Source of the DNA: Leptospira haakeii
Lineage (GTDB): Bacteria > Spirochaetota > Leptospiria > Leptospirales > Leptospiraceae
Assembly: GCF_002812045.1 (NCBI RefSeq)
Contig: NZ_NPEG01000001.1
Location: forward strand, 806,001 to 870,000
Length of the DNA: 64,000 bases
Reading direction: 5' to 3'
Each line of letters starts with the position of its first letter. The stretch's first letter is position 1. The translations under genes and the position numbers were made by a program. The notes under the pieces are model-generated. The model did no database searches and had not been told where the DNA came from. It saw only the letters and a program-made list of their open reading frames with translations. This document shows, one piece after another, positions 48,983 through 57,451 of the stretch.

Positions 48983-49561
48983 ATGAACCGAGTAAGACTC
49001 ATGAATCTCCTGAATTCATTCGTCAGAGTTGCTCTGGCCGGTGTGTTCCTCACGCCGGCGTATCTTTTCTCGCAAGATACCAAAACTAGTTTTCATACTG
49101 CCCGACCTATTCGCACCGTCTCCTTCTATCGTAATGAAAGAGCAGCCGGGGTAGTTTTCGGTGACCTAGATTCATTTAAAAATCGTTATATTCTTACAGA
49201 GACCCAACTCGAACGTATCGCTGAGCTGAACCGGAGATATAAAAACGAGCATGAAAGATGGCTTCGTAGATTATCTCCGAAACAAGTCGAACTCGAACTG
49301 GTATTGATGGATGAAAATCCTGACTTGATCAAAGTTCGACTTCTCGTTAACGCGATTGCAAAGTATACATCCGAAATCCGGATGAATCAAATCGCGCATC
49401 GGCTCGCGATCGAAAGGGTTTTATCCTCAGAGCAAAAAAAGAGGGGAAAGGAAAGGGAAATAGTTACCCTACCCGAGGAGCATAGGGAAGCTCCAGGGTT
49501 CCCCTTGAATCTGTTTGTTCCCGAGAGAATAATTTTGCCTGTGCCGGGCATCCTGAGATAA
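48983..49561 (+). CDS. Exported LTxxQ-motif protein (Spy/CpxP-like)
   Basis: A 192-residue protein with a signal peptide (residues 1-30; ALAGVFLTPAYLFSQD). A long charged helical region contains LTETQLERIAELNRRYKNEH, matching the LTxxQ motif of the Spy/CpxP/ZraP periplasmic family, and further amphipathic helices. The C-terminus ends hydrophobic with Pro. In other bacteria such proteins sense or buffer envelope damage or metals. It lies ten bases before an ECF sigma factor gene, so it may be the periplasmic sensor of that circuit. The first gene of the three-gene set. Confidence 0.7.
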   Translation: MNRVRLMNLLNSFVRVALAGVFLTPAYLFSQDTKTSFHTARPIRTVSFYRNERAAGVVFGDLDSFKNRYILTETQLERIAELNRRYKNEHERWLRRLSPKQVELELVLMDENPDLIKVRLLVNAIAKYTSEIRMNQIAHRLAIERVLSSEQKKRGKEREIVTLPEEHREAPGFPLNLFVPERIILPVPGILR

Positions 49562-49571
49562 GGAAACTAAA

Positions 49572-50084
49572 ATGGACCAAAGAGAATTTGCCGGACTAAT
49601 AGACAGTACGAAACATATCGTGCTTTCCGCGATTAAAAAGAATTTATACGAAGAGTTTTACGATACCATCGATGATGTTGTTCAAGAAACTTATATCCGA
49701 GCTTATAAAAGTTTAGCAGCCAATAAGTTCAGGGGAGATTCTTCCCATAGTACTTGGTTGTATACAATTGCAAGGAATGAGTCCTTGAGAATGAACCAGA
49801 AGCGTATGCGCCAGGCAAACCTTGCGATGAAGCTGAAGGAAAAAGCTACTCAAGATTCTATTTTAAATCCGAGAGAAGAATATTCAGATTCTGGAATGGA
49901 CATTGAATTACAGGATCTGATTTCCAATCTTCCTTGGAAATATAAGTCAGTGCTTGCATTAGTTTCCGAAGGATATAAAGAGCAACAGATTGCGGAGAAG
50001 TTGGGAATTCCGGAAGGAACAGTGAAATCCCGATCATTCCGAGGCAAACAAATGCTGAAGAAACTTTTTTTTCAAGAGACCTAG
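49572..50084 (+). CDS. ECF-type RNA polymerase sigma factor
   Basis: A 170-residue sigma-70 of the extracytoplasmic function group. Region 2 includes DDVVQETYIRAYKSL and FRGDSSHSTWLYTIARN. Region 4 is DLISNLPWKYKSVLALVSEGYKEQQIAEKLGIPEGTVKSR, with the helix-turn-helix at its end. AAGGAAAC precedes the ATG. It is flanked by an exported LTxxQ protein and a one-pass membrane protein, the classical setting for signal transduction from the envelope. Its target promoters are not known; autoregulation upstream of 48983 is likely. Confidence 0.93.
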   Translation: MDQREFAGLIDSTKHIVLSAIKKNLYEEFYDTIDDVVQETYIRAYKSLAANKFRGDSSHSTWLYTIARNESLRMNQKRMRQANLAMKLKEKATQDSILNPREEYSDSGMDIELQDLISNLPWKYKSVLALVSEGYKEQQIAEKLGIPEGTVKSRSFRGKQMLKKLFFQET

Positions 50085-50096
50085 AGATAATCGGAA

Positions 50097-50477
50097 ATGG
50101 AAGATAGAAACAAAGAAAAGTTAGACCAAGAGATTTTCCGTCGTTTAGAAAGTTACGAATGGAGTGATAATATCTCTGCAAAGATAATGAGAAGGCGTAA
50201 GATCGCTAGCTTTAAGCGATTTTTCATCTTCTCATTTAGCGGACTTATTATTGTGGGCCTTGGTCTATCTTCTTTTTATTTTCAGCCTGAGGGAGAATCC
50301 GAAACCGGAGACTGGCAGGTCTTGATAGAAGAGCAGATCGAAGGAACTTTTGAGGAAGCGGAGACTAGTATGCAAACTCCTGATCTGAATCAGGAGGATA
50401 CTAGTTCTTCTACTGTACCTTCTTCTTCCTTAATGGATATGGATGCGTTGATCGAAACTTCTTTCGAGCGCAGATAG
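50097..50477 (+). CDS. One-pass membrane protein, probable anti-sigma factor
   Basis: A 126-residue protein with a charged cytoplasmic N-terminus (LDQEIFRRLESYEWSDNISAKIMRRRK), one membrane helix (FFIFSFSGLIIVGLGLSSFYF, about 42-62) and an acidic Ser/Thr-rich outer segment. It starts 12 bases after the ECF sigma gene. Size, topology and position fit an anti-sigma factor, although no zinc HxxxCxxC motif is present. The assignment rests on context. Confidence 0.65.
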   Translation: MEDRNKEKLDQEIFRRLESYEWSDNISAKIMRRRKIASFKRFFIFSFSGLIIVGLGLSSFYFQPEGESETGDWQVLIEEQIEGTFEEAETSMQTPDLNQEDTSSSTVPSSSLMDMDALIETSFERR

Positions 50478-50595
50478 GTTTTTAAAAATAAATACAAACT
50501 CAGCTTGCTAATATAGCGGTTGTTACATAGAATTGCGGCAAGGATTGGTTGGGTGAAACTAATCCAAATGTCCCTCTTGGACTAGGAGTACACTC

Positions 50596-51966
50596 TTGTT
50601 TTCCTTGCATGAACCGACTTCAGGTCGCACCAAAAAAAATAAACCGAACCTTCCTCCTGGAGTTTTCGGGATCCGGGCACTTCCTTACGTTTCCAAATTG
50701 GCAAAAGATCCGATCGGATTTTTCCAATTGATGCAGTCCAAATTCGGAAATTCAGCACGATTTGGTTTGAGATCGATTGTCTTTCATTTAATTACGCAGC
50801 CTGAAGATATTAAAAGAGTTCTTCAAGAGAATAACCAGAACTATCATAAGGGAGTTTTTTATAAAGAACTCGGTAGAATTTTAGGCAAAGGTTTGCTGAA
50901 TAGCGAAGGAGAATTTTGGAAGAAGCAAAGAAAACTTATCCAACCTTCTTTCCATAAACAAAGGATCTCGGAGTTCGTGGAGATCATGGCCCAGGAAACC
51001 GAAAAAACTTCTGAAAATTGGAAGAAGATCTCCAGCTTAGACATTTCTAAAGAAATGATGCGACTAACGTTTGCGATAGTCGGCAGGACTTTATTCAGAA
51101 CAGAAGTAGAAAGTTACGCTGCAAGGATAGAACATTCTTTAAAGATCGCTTTGGAATTGGTTACTAAAAGGATCACTCGTATTTTTCCTTTTCCGTTCAG
51201 TTGGCCTACTCCTGAAAATTTAAAACTCAAACGTGCATTGAAAGATATGCATTCTGTAGTTGATGAGTTGATTGCAGAACGTAAAAAAAATCCTTCTAAC
51301 GATTTGATCTCTATGCTTCTGGAAGTTCGGGACGAAGAAACTGGTGAGACTATGAGTGAAAGCCAAGTTCGGGACGAGGCAATCACACTTCTTCTTGCAG
51401 GACATGAAACAACGGCAAACGCATTGTCTTGGGGATTTTATCTTCTATCTAAACATCCTGAGATTTGCGAAAAAGTAAGAGAAGAAGCGAATAGAGTTTT
51501 AGGGGATAAAACTCCTAGTTTGGAAGATGTTCAAAAATTGACATACACTCGCAAAGTATTGGATGAAGTTTTGAGATTATATCCCCCTGCTTGGGTGATT
51601 GAAAGGACTGCAATGGGTCCCGATCAAATTGGCGGTTATGATGTAGAGACTGGAACTAATATCTCCATTTGTATTTTTAATATTCATCGAAATCCAGATT
51701 TTTGGGAAAATCCTGACAAGTTTGATCCGGATCGTTTTGATGAAGAAAGGTCAGCAGATAGACCGAAATATGCATATCTTCCTTTTGGAGGAGGGCCAAG
51801 GATCTGTATTGGTAATATTTTTGCATTAACGGAAGCGACGCTAATACTTGCAATGTTGGTCAAAAACTACAAATTCCAAACGGATCCAAATCATCCGGTT
51901 GTTATGGAACCTTTAGTCACATTAAGACCGAAGTACGGAATTCTCTTAAACATAGTTTCCACTTGA
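50596..51966 (+). CDS. Cytochrome P450
   Basis: A 456-residue monooxygenase. The heme Cys is in PFGGGPRICIGN (about residue 398), the oxygen-activating I helix in LAGHETTANALSW, and the ExxR pair in DEVLRLYP. The pattern resembles the CYP102-like/CYP4-like fatty-acid hydroxylase type, but substrate is not inferable. The N-terminus lacks a membrane anchor and carries NLPPGVFGIRALPY. The start is TTG at 50596 with AGGAG eight bases upstream. No redox partner gene is adjacent. Confidence 0.93.
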   Translation: MFSLHEPTSGRTKKNKPNLPPGVFGIRALPYVSKLAKDPIGFFQLMQSKFGNSARFGLRSIVFHLITQPEDIKRVLQENNQNYHKGVFYKELGRILGKGLLNSEGEFWKKQRKLIQPSFHKQRISEFVEIMAQETEKTSENWKKISSLDISKEMMRLTFAIVGRTLFRTEVESYAARIEHSLKIALELVTKRITRIFPFPFSWPTPENLKLKRALKDMHSVVDELIAERKKNPSNDLISMLLEVRDEETGETMSESQVRDEAITLLLAGHETTANALSWGFYLLSKHPEICEKVREEANRVLGDKTPSLEDVQKLTYTRKVLDEVLRLYPPAWVIERTAMGPDQIGGYDVETGTNISICIFNIHRNPDFWENPDKFDPDRFDEERSADRPKYAYLPFGGGPRICIGNIFALTEATLILAMLVKNYKFQTDPNHPVVMEPLVTLRPKYGILLNIVST

Positions 51967-52012
51967 CCCTATCTTTCCCGGCCGGAATCCTTCTACCAGA
52001 GGGATTTCGACC

Positions 52013-52990
52013 ATGGAAAAGATGATAAAAAAACGCATCGACCAGGTAAAAGAAAAAGGCCACCAAAGGCTGACGGTTCTTTTAATCCCTCATGGGTTCG
52101 ATAAGTCTTTCCACTTCCAAATTTCTATTTTCACTATCTTCTTCTTAGTAGGGTTATTGTTTGCGATTGTAGGTATCGCAGTTTTAGGAATTGTTCGTTA
52201 TAATAATACCAGAATACAGATCAACGCACTCGCTTCTGTTTATGGAAAATACTTCGATGAGTATATCGAATATAGCGAAAAGTTAGGAGATATCCGAGAT
52301 GATTTCGCAAGTCTGAACGAAAATTTACAAGAAGTTCATTCTTTGATTGATGGCGAGTCAGATGAGTTGCTTAAACTTCCTGATGAGTCAGACTCTGAGG
52401 ACTTAGCTGCTACTGAATTAAAGGTAGAAGAAGCAGTAGATAAGGATCTAATGCTCGGAAGATCTTATCTTTCTGAAATTTATGGATATCGTTCAGTAAG
52501 AGTTTCCATGGAGAAGAACAAAGCTCTTGTGGACTCAGTATTTAACTTTTTAGATTCCAGATATGGTATCATGAATTCTCTCCCATTCGGAGAACCATTA
52601 TTATCTTATAATTTAACTTCTTATTATGGAATGAGAAGGTCTCCTACTTTCGGATACATGGAATTCCATGATGGAGTGGATTTGGCAAACGTTCCAGGCA
52701 CCGATATAACGGCGACCGGGGACGGAAGGGTTTACAGAGCCATTTATTCCAACAGAGGATATGGAAATCATATAGTGCTCGCTCATGCAAACGGATATTA
52801 TAGTTTGTATGGCCACTGCACTTCCTTAAAAGTTAGAGAAGGCGAATATGTTCATAAAGGACAAAGGATCGCAACTGTGGGAGCCACAGGAAACGTGACC
52901 GGTCCTCACCTTCATTATGAAGTATGGATCGGAGAATCGAACCGCACTGATCCTATGGATTATATGAAAGTAGGTTTCGGCCAATATTAA
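52013..52990 (+). CDS. Membrane-anchored M23 (LytM) peptidase
   Basis: A 325-residue protein with one N-terminal membrane helix (about residues 36-60; IFTIFFLVGLLFAIVGIAVL), a coiled periplasmic stalk, and a C-terminal M23 domain. The zinc ligands appear as FHDGVDLAN (H-x3-D) and HLHYEVW (HxH); GNHIVLAHANGYYSLYGH is typical. The catalytic set is complete, so it is likely an active peptidoglycan endopeptidase rather than a degenerate EnvC-type activator. The ATG has GAGGGA upstream, and ligA begins 16 bases after the stop. Confidence 0.92.
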   Translation: MEKMIKKRIDQVKEKGHQRLTVLLIPHGFDKSFHFQISIFTIFFLVGLLFAIVGIAVLGIVRYNNTRIQINALASVYGKYFDEYIEYSEKLGDIRDDFASLNENLQEVHSLIDGESDELLKLPDESDSEDLAATELKVEEAVDKDLMLGRSYLSEIYGYRSVRVSMEKNKALVDSVFNFLDSRYGIMNSLPFGEPLLSYNLTSYYGMRRSPTFGYMEFHDGVDLANVPGTDITATGDGRVYRAIYSNRGYGNHIVLAHANGYYSLYGHCTSLKVREGEYVHKGQRIATVGATGNVTGPHLHYEVWIGESNRTDPMDYMKVGFGQY

Positions 52991-53006
52991 TTTTATATAA
53001 TCGACT

Positions 53007-55094
53007 ATGCCTAAAAAAGTCCCGGCTAAAAAGACCTCCTCTAAAAAAGCGGAGCCAACCGAAGTATCTAAAAAAGTTTCTGTAGATCTCCCAAAAGATA
53101 CGAAGCAGGCTGCAAAAGAAATGCGCTCTTTGGAAGAGGAGATCCGCCATCACCAATATTTATATTACGTTAAGAACACTCCTAAAATATCTGATTATGA
53201 TTTCGATCAGATGTTCAAAAGACTCCAAGCTTTTGAAGAGGCATTCCCAAAATTAGCAGACCCAGCTAGTCCTACTTTGAGCGTTGGCTCCGATCTGGAC
53301 AAAGACTTTGAGAAGTTCACTCATAAACTTCCGGTTCTTTCTTTGGAAAATACTTATAATGAAGAAGAGCTAATGGAATGGATCCAGAAAACGGGGTCAG
53401 ACGAGCTATACTCGGTTGAGTGGAAGATCGACGGCGCTTCTCTTATGTTATATTATGAAAATGGAATTCTTGCAAATGGAGTAACCAGAGGCACAGGCGG
53501 GATTGGAGACGATGTTACCGAAAATATCCGAACCATCCGTTCTATTCCACTCAGATTATCCGAAACTGTTTCTATTTATTTAAGGGGAGAAGTTTATATG
53601 ACCTTCTCCGACTTTGAAGAATTTAATGAGGCTTCTGAAGGAAGATATGCGAATCCTAGAAATTTATCCTCAGGTTCTTTAAAACAGAAAAATTCTTCAG
53701 ACGTAGCAAAAAGACCTCTTAGAATTTTTACGTACGATGCATTTTTTCCGGGATCCAAAGCAAAATTCAAAACCCACCAAGAGGTAATGAAGAAGGCGGA
53801 AGATCTAAAGTTCCCTCTTCCCCCTGATACTAAATTATTGAAAGGTTCTGAGATCCCCGCCGCGATCAAAGACTTTAAGAAAAAGAAAGAGAAAGTTGGA
53901 TTTCCTACAGACGGGCTTGTGATCAAACTAAACGATCTTTCTAAAAGAGAGGCCTTAGGCTATACATCTCATTCTCCTCGTTGGGCTCGTGCTTATAAAT
54001 TCGATGCTTTGATGAAAGAGAGTAAAATTGTCGGCATCGATTACGCAGTGGGAAGAACAGGAAAAATCACTCCAAGAGCTCAGATCGAACCTATCAGTTT
54101 GGCCGGAACTACAGTTACATTTGCAACATTACATAACCAAGATTATATTGATGAGTTGGGAGTTGGAATCGGAGCAATCGTAAGAATTTCCAAAAGAGGG
54201 GAGATCATCCCTGCAGTGGAAGAAGTTGTCACTCCGGGAAAAGAAGTTTTCAAAATTCCACTTCGTTGTCCTTGTTGCGGCACTAAAACAGAAAAGAAAC
54301 AAGACTCTGTAGATTATTTTTGCCCGAATCCAGAATGTCCTGATCGAGTTAAGAACGGGATTATATTCTATTGTTCGCGTAAACAAATGGATATAGAAGG
54401 CCTGGGTGAGAAGCAGGTTGAATTTTTATACGACCGAAAGTATATCAAAGATATAGCAGATCTTTATTCCCTAAATAAACATAAAGAAAAGTTAATGGAA
54501 GAAGAAGGATATGGAGAGAAGAGCGTATCCATTATCCTAAATGGGATCGAAGAATCCAAAAAGAAGGATTTTAGATTTGTACTTTCTTCCTTGGGTTTGA
54601 GAGAGATAGGTCCTAAAGTTGCAGAACTTCTGACAGAGCACGGATATGATACGATCGATGCGATCATCTCCGCCGCTAAGAATCCGAAAAAATTAGAAAG
54701 TGTCTTAGAAATTCCAGGAATAGGGCCTTCTACAATTGAAGCTATCCAAGAGAATTTTACCGACAAAAGAATTCTTTCTCTTGTTGATCGTTTAAAAAAA
54801 GCCGGGCTCAAGATGAAGGCTGATCCGATCGAAAAATCGGATAAACAACCATTTGCAGGACAAAGTTGGTGTGTGTCCGGCTCCTTTGAAAATTTCCAAC
54901 CTAGAGATAAGGCAATGGATTTGGTTGTTTATTATGGCGGGAAAAAAGTAGGATCTATTTCTTCTAAAACTACTCATCTTTTGGCAGGACCAGGCGCTGG
55001 TTCCAAATTGGACAAGGCACAAGAGTTGGGAGTGCAAGTAGTCTCTGAAGATGAGTTTTTAAAAATTCTAAAACAAAACGGAATCAAGATCTAA
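53007..55094 (+). CDS. ligA: NAD-dependent DNA ligase LigA
   Basis: LigA seals nicks in replication and repair. The adenylated Lys is in SVEWKIDGASLM (KxDG, about residue 133). The Ia domain YYVKNTPKISDYDFDQM, the OB domain, a four-Cys zinc finger (CPCCGT to NPECPDR), helix-hairpin-helix repeats and a C-terminal BRCT (QSWCVSGSFENF) follow in order. At 695 residues it has a 35-residue Lys-rich N-terminal extension. It lies 16 bases after the M23 gene. Confidence 0.97.
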   Translation: MPKKVPAKKTSSKKAEPTEVSKKVSVDLPKDTKQAAKEMRSLEEEIRHHQYLYYVKNTPKISDYDFDQMFKRLQAFEEAFPKLADPASPTLSVGSDLDKDFEKFTHKLPVLSLENTYNEEELMEWIQKTGSDELYSVEWKIDGASLMLYYENGILANGVTRGTGGIGDDVTENIRTIRSIPLRLSETVSIYLRGEVYMTFSDFEEFNEASEGRYANPRNLSSGSLKQKNSSDVAKRPLRIFTYDAFFPGSKAKFKTHQEVMKKAEDLKFPLPPDTKLLKGSEIPAAIKDFKKKKEKVGFPTDGLVIKLNDLSKREALGYTSHSPRWARAYKFDALMKESKIVGIDYAVGRTGKITPRAQIEPISLAGTTVTFATLHNQDYIDELGVGIGAIVRISKRGEIIPAVEEVVTPGKEVFKIPLRCPCCGTKTEKKQDSVDYFCPNPECPDRVKNGIIFYCSRKQMDIEGLGEKQVEFLYDRKYIKDIADLYSLNKHKEKLMEEEGYGEKSVSIILNGIEESKKKDFRFVLSSLGLREIGPKVAELLTEHGYDTIDAIISAAKNPKKLESVLEIPGIGPSTIEAIQENFTDKRILSLVDRLKKAGLKMKADPIEKSDKQPFAGQSWCVSGSFENFQPRDKAMDLVVYYGGKKVGSISSKTTHLLAGPGAGSKLDKAQELGVQVVSEDEFLKILKQNGIKI

Positions 55095-55200
55095 TATCAT
55101 TTATAAAATTATACGTCGCGTATAGTTTTATTACTATCTCTCTTTTTCTATTCCTATCGCTAAAGGATTGAAAATTCTCCGCTTTCATTACTATAGAACT

Positions 55201-55389
55201 ATGACACAAAAGAAATGCCCTCAATGTTCTCGCATTTTGGAATGTGGAGTGGATCAAGGAACTTGCTGGTGTTTCGATATTCGTTTAGATAGGGAAGCCT
55301 TGAAGAATATAAGAGAAATGTATGAAGACTGCTTATGCAAAGATTGTTTAAGTCGTTTTGAAACGAACGTAGTTAATCAAAAAATTTGA
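55201..55389 (+). CDS. Small cysteine-rich CWC protein
   Basis: A 62-residue protein with CPQCSRILECG and CWCFD, followed by CLCKDCL near the C-terminus. This is the cysteine-rich CWC pattern, likely binding zinc. The function of the family is unknown. ATG at 55201 is preferred; a TTG at 55168 has its AAGGA directly abutting, which is too close. It may ride on the ligA transcript, about 100 bases upstream. Confidence 0.7.
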   Translation: MTQKKCPQCSRILECGVDQGTCWCFDIRLDREALKNIREMYEDCLCKDCLSRFETNVVNQKI

Positions 55390-55399
55390 ATGACAGCCG

Positions 55400-55422
55400 T
55401 ATAATATGTGAACATTTGTTCA
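55400..55422 (+). promoter_or_regulatory. Candidate -10 box and overlapping inverted-repeat operator for the acyl-CoA operon
   Basis: A perfect TATAAT at 55400-55405 is followed by TGAACA-TT-TGTTCA at 55409-55422, an inverted repeat that would cover the start of transcription. No good -35 lies 17 bases upstream (TCAAAA), so an activator or an extended contact may be involved. TetR-type and other dimeric repressors use operators of this shape. The operon ATG-equivalent (TTG) is 116 bases downstream. Confidence 0.45.
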
Positions 55423-55537
55423 ACACATTTCAGTTTTTTTAATCTAAATAAAAATCGATTGAAGCATAGGTCCTTCAACATAGTGTTTCCGCCGTAGGGA
55501 AAAAATCCTAGTTTTATAGTGTTCTCAGGGGGAGTTC

Positions 55538-57430
55538 TTGGAAACTGATCAAAAATATTTTTACGATATGCTGGAAAAGACGGCATCTAAATTTCCGAAT
55601 AAGGAAAGTTTTTCCCGGAGAACCAAAGATGGAATTAAAGGAAGGACATTTTCAGAAATGAAGTCCTTAACAGATTCTTTAATTGCAGGATTGATCGAAG
55701 AAGGAGTTCAAAAGGACGATAAGATCTTATATCTTTGCGACTCTAGTCAGAACTGGATCATAGGCGATATTGCAATCATCTCTGCAGGTGCTGTTTCTGT
55801 TCCAAGAGGAACCGATGTAGTAGACGAAGATATATTATATATTGTTAATCATTCTGAAAGTAAATACGCAATCGTCCAAAAAGAAAAAGACAAACAAAGA
55901 TTAGTAAATCTCGGTTCTAAACTTCCAAGTTTAAAAAAAGTTTTTGTGATCGAAGATGATATAGGTGACTTGAAATCGGGAACCGATACGATCCAAGGTT
56001 TGATCGAAAAAGGAAAATCGAATCTTGCAAAAGATCCTGATATTGTTCGCAAAAGACTCAAAGAAAAATCTCCAAACGAACTTGCTACTTTGATCTATAC
56101 ATCCGGAACCACAGGTGCTCCTAAAGGAGTAATGCTCACTCAAACCGGCTGGATCTCCGCAGTAGAAAAAGTGATTGGATTCGTTCAATTGACTTCTGCC
56201 GATTCGGGTGTAAGTCTTCTTCCTCCTTGGCATGCGTTTGAAAGAGCGATCGAATATTGTATTCTTGAATTGGGGGCTGGGTTTCTCGTTTCCAATATCA
56301 GCAACTTGAAAGAAGATCTGAAGGAATTCCAACCTACACTATTCCCTTCTGTTCCAAGGATTTGGGAATCCTTATATAATGGAATTATGAATAAGGTATC
56401 TAAGGAGTCGGGCTTAAAAAGAGGAGTATTCAATTTCTGTCTGAAGATCGGAAATCTTTGGGCAGTTCAAAAAGGAGTTCTATTCGGTTATGATTTCAGG
56501 ATAGAAAAGCCGAATTTTATCGTTTGGACCTTCTCCAAATTATCCTCTTTGGTCTTTCTTGCCTTATTATCTCCTCTCAAGTTGCTTGCAGTTTTGGTAT
56601 TTAAGCCGATCCACAGTGCTCTTGGTGGAAAGTTAAGAGTGTCCGTTTCTGCGGGGAGTGCTCTTCCTTCCGTAGTGGATAAATTTTTATCTTCTATCGG
56701 ATTAATTGTTTTGGAAGGATATGGGATGACTGAAACTTCTGCAGTACTTTCTATTCGTAAGCCTAAGCAGCCTTCTCCTGGAACTGTAGGAACTCCAATA
56801 CAAGGATATGAATGTATTCTAAAAGACGAACATGGTAAACTGGTTCCTCAAGGAGGAAAAGGAAGTCTCTGGGTAAAATCCAAACAAGTTCTGATGGGAT
56901 ATTACAAACGCCCTGAGTTGAATGATGTTGTTTTTGATAAAAATGGATTCTTTGATACCGGGGATATCATGCGTTTCAATTATAGAAACGAATTGGTGTT
57001 TGCAGGAAGAGCAAAGGATACTATAGTGCTTGCCGGAGGAGAAAATGTGGAGCCAGTTCCTATTGAGGATCAGCTTTTAAACTCTCCTTATGTGAACCAA
57101 GTCATGGTGACTGGTCATGAGGCAAAACATTTGGTGGTTCTGATCGTTCCGGATTTCGAAAGATTGAAGGCTGAGTTCCCTGATCTTCCTGAGGATGCGA
57201 ATGTTTGGAATTCTCATCCTAAGGTAAGAGAGATCTTTAAGAAAGAAGTTTCGGATAGAATATCCCGTAAAACAGGATTCAAAGCTTTCGAACTGATCCC
57301 TCAAAATGCGTTTTATGTCATTCCAAGACCTTTTGATCCGGACAAGGAAATGACTAGAACATTAAAGATAAAAAGAAACGAAATATTAGAAAGTTTTAAA
57401 AAAGAAGTTTCCGATCTAACCAAAAATTAG
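55538..57430 (+). CDS. Acyl-CoA synthetase (AMP-forming), first gene of four-gene operon
   Basis: A 630-residue adenylate-forming ligase paralogous to the enzyme at 16828. YTSGTTGAPKGVMLTQ (about residue 186), GYGMTETSAVLS, FDTGDIMRF and GRAKDTIVLAGGENVEP show the full catalytic set. A hydrophobic pair between about residues 325 and 360 (FSKLSSLVFLALLSPLKLLAVLVF) is again inserted, although shorter than in the paralogue. The start is TTG at 55538 with GGGGGAG upstream. It presumably activates the substrate for the dehydrogenase, hydratase and thiolase-like proteins that follow with gaps of 21, 27 and 18 bases. Confidence 0.92.
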   Translation: METDQKYFYDMLEKTASKFPNKESFSRRTKDGIKGRTFSEMKSLTDSLIAGLIEEGVQKDDKILYLCDSSQNWIIGDIAIISAGAVSVPRGTDVVDEDILYIVNHSESKYAIVQKEKDKQRLVNLGSKLPSLKKVFVIEDDIGDLKSGTDTIQGLIEKGKSNLAKDPDIVRKRLKEKSPNELATLIYTSGTTGAPKGVMLTQTGWISAVEKVIGFVQLTSADSGVSLLPPWHAFERAIEYCILELGAGFLVSNISNLKEDLKEFQPTLFPSVPRIWESLYNGIMNKVSKESGLKRGVFNFCLKIGNLWAVQKGVLFGYDFRIEKPNFIVWTFSKLSSLVFLALLSPLKLLAVLVFKPIHSALGGKLRVSVSAGSALPSVVDKFLSSIGLIVLEGYGMTETSAVLSIRKPKQPSPGTVGTPIQGYECILKDEHGKLVPQGGKGSLWVKSKQVLMGYYKRPELNDVVFDKNGFFDTGDIMRFNYRNELVFAGRAKDTIVLAGGENVEPVPIEDQLLNSPYVNQVMVTGHEAKHLVVLIVPDFERLKAEFPDLPEDANVWNSHPKVREIFKKEVSDRISRKTGFKAFELIPQNAFYVIPRPFDPDKEMTRTLKIKRNEILESFKKEVSDLTKN

Positions 57431-57451
57431 AATCGGATTGGGAGAAAGAAC

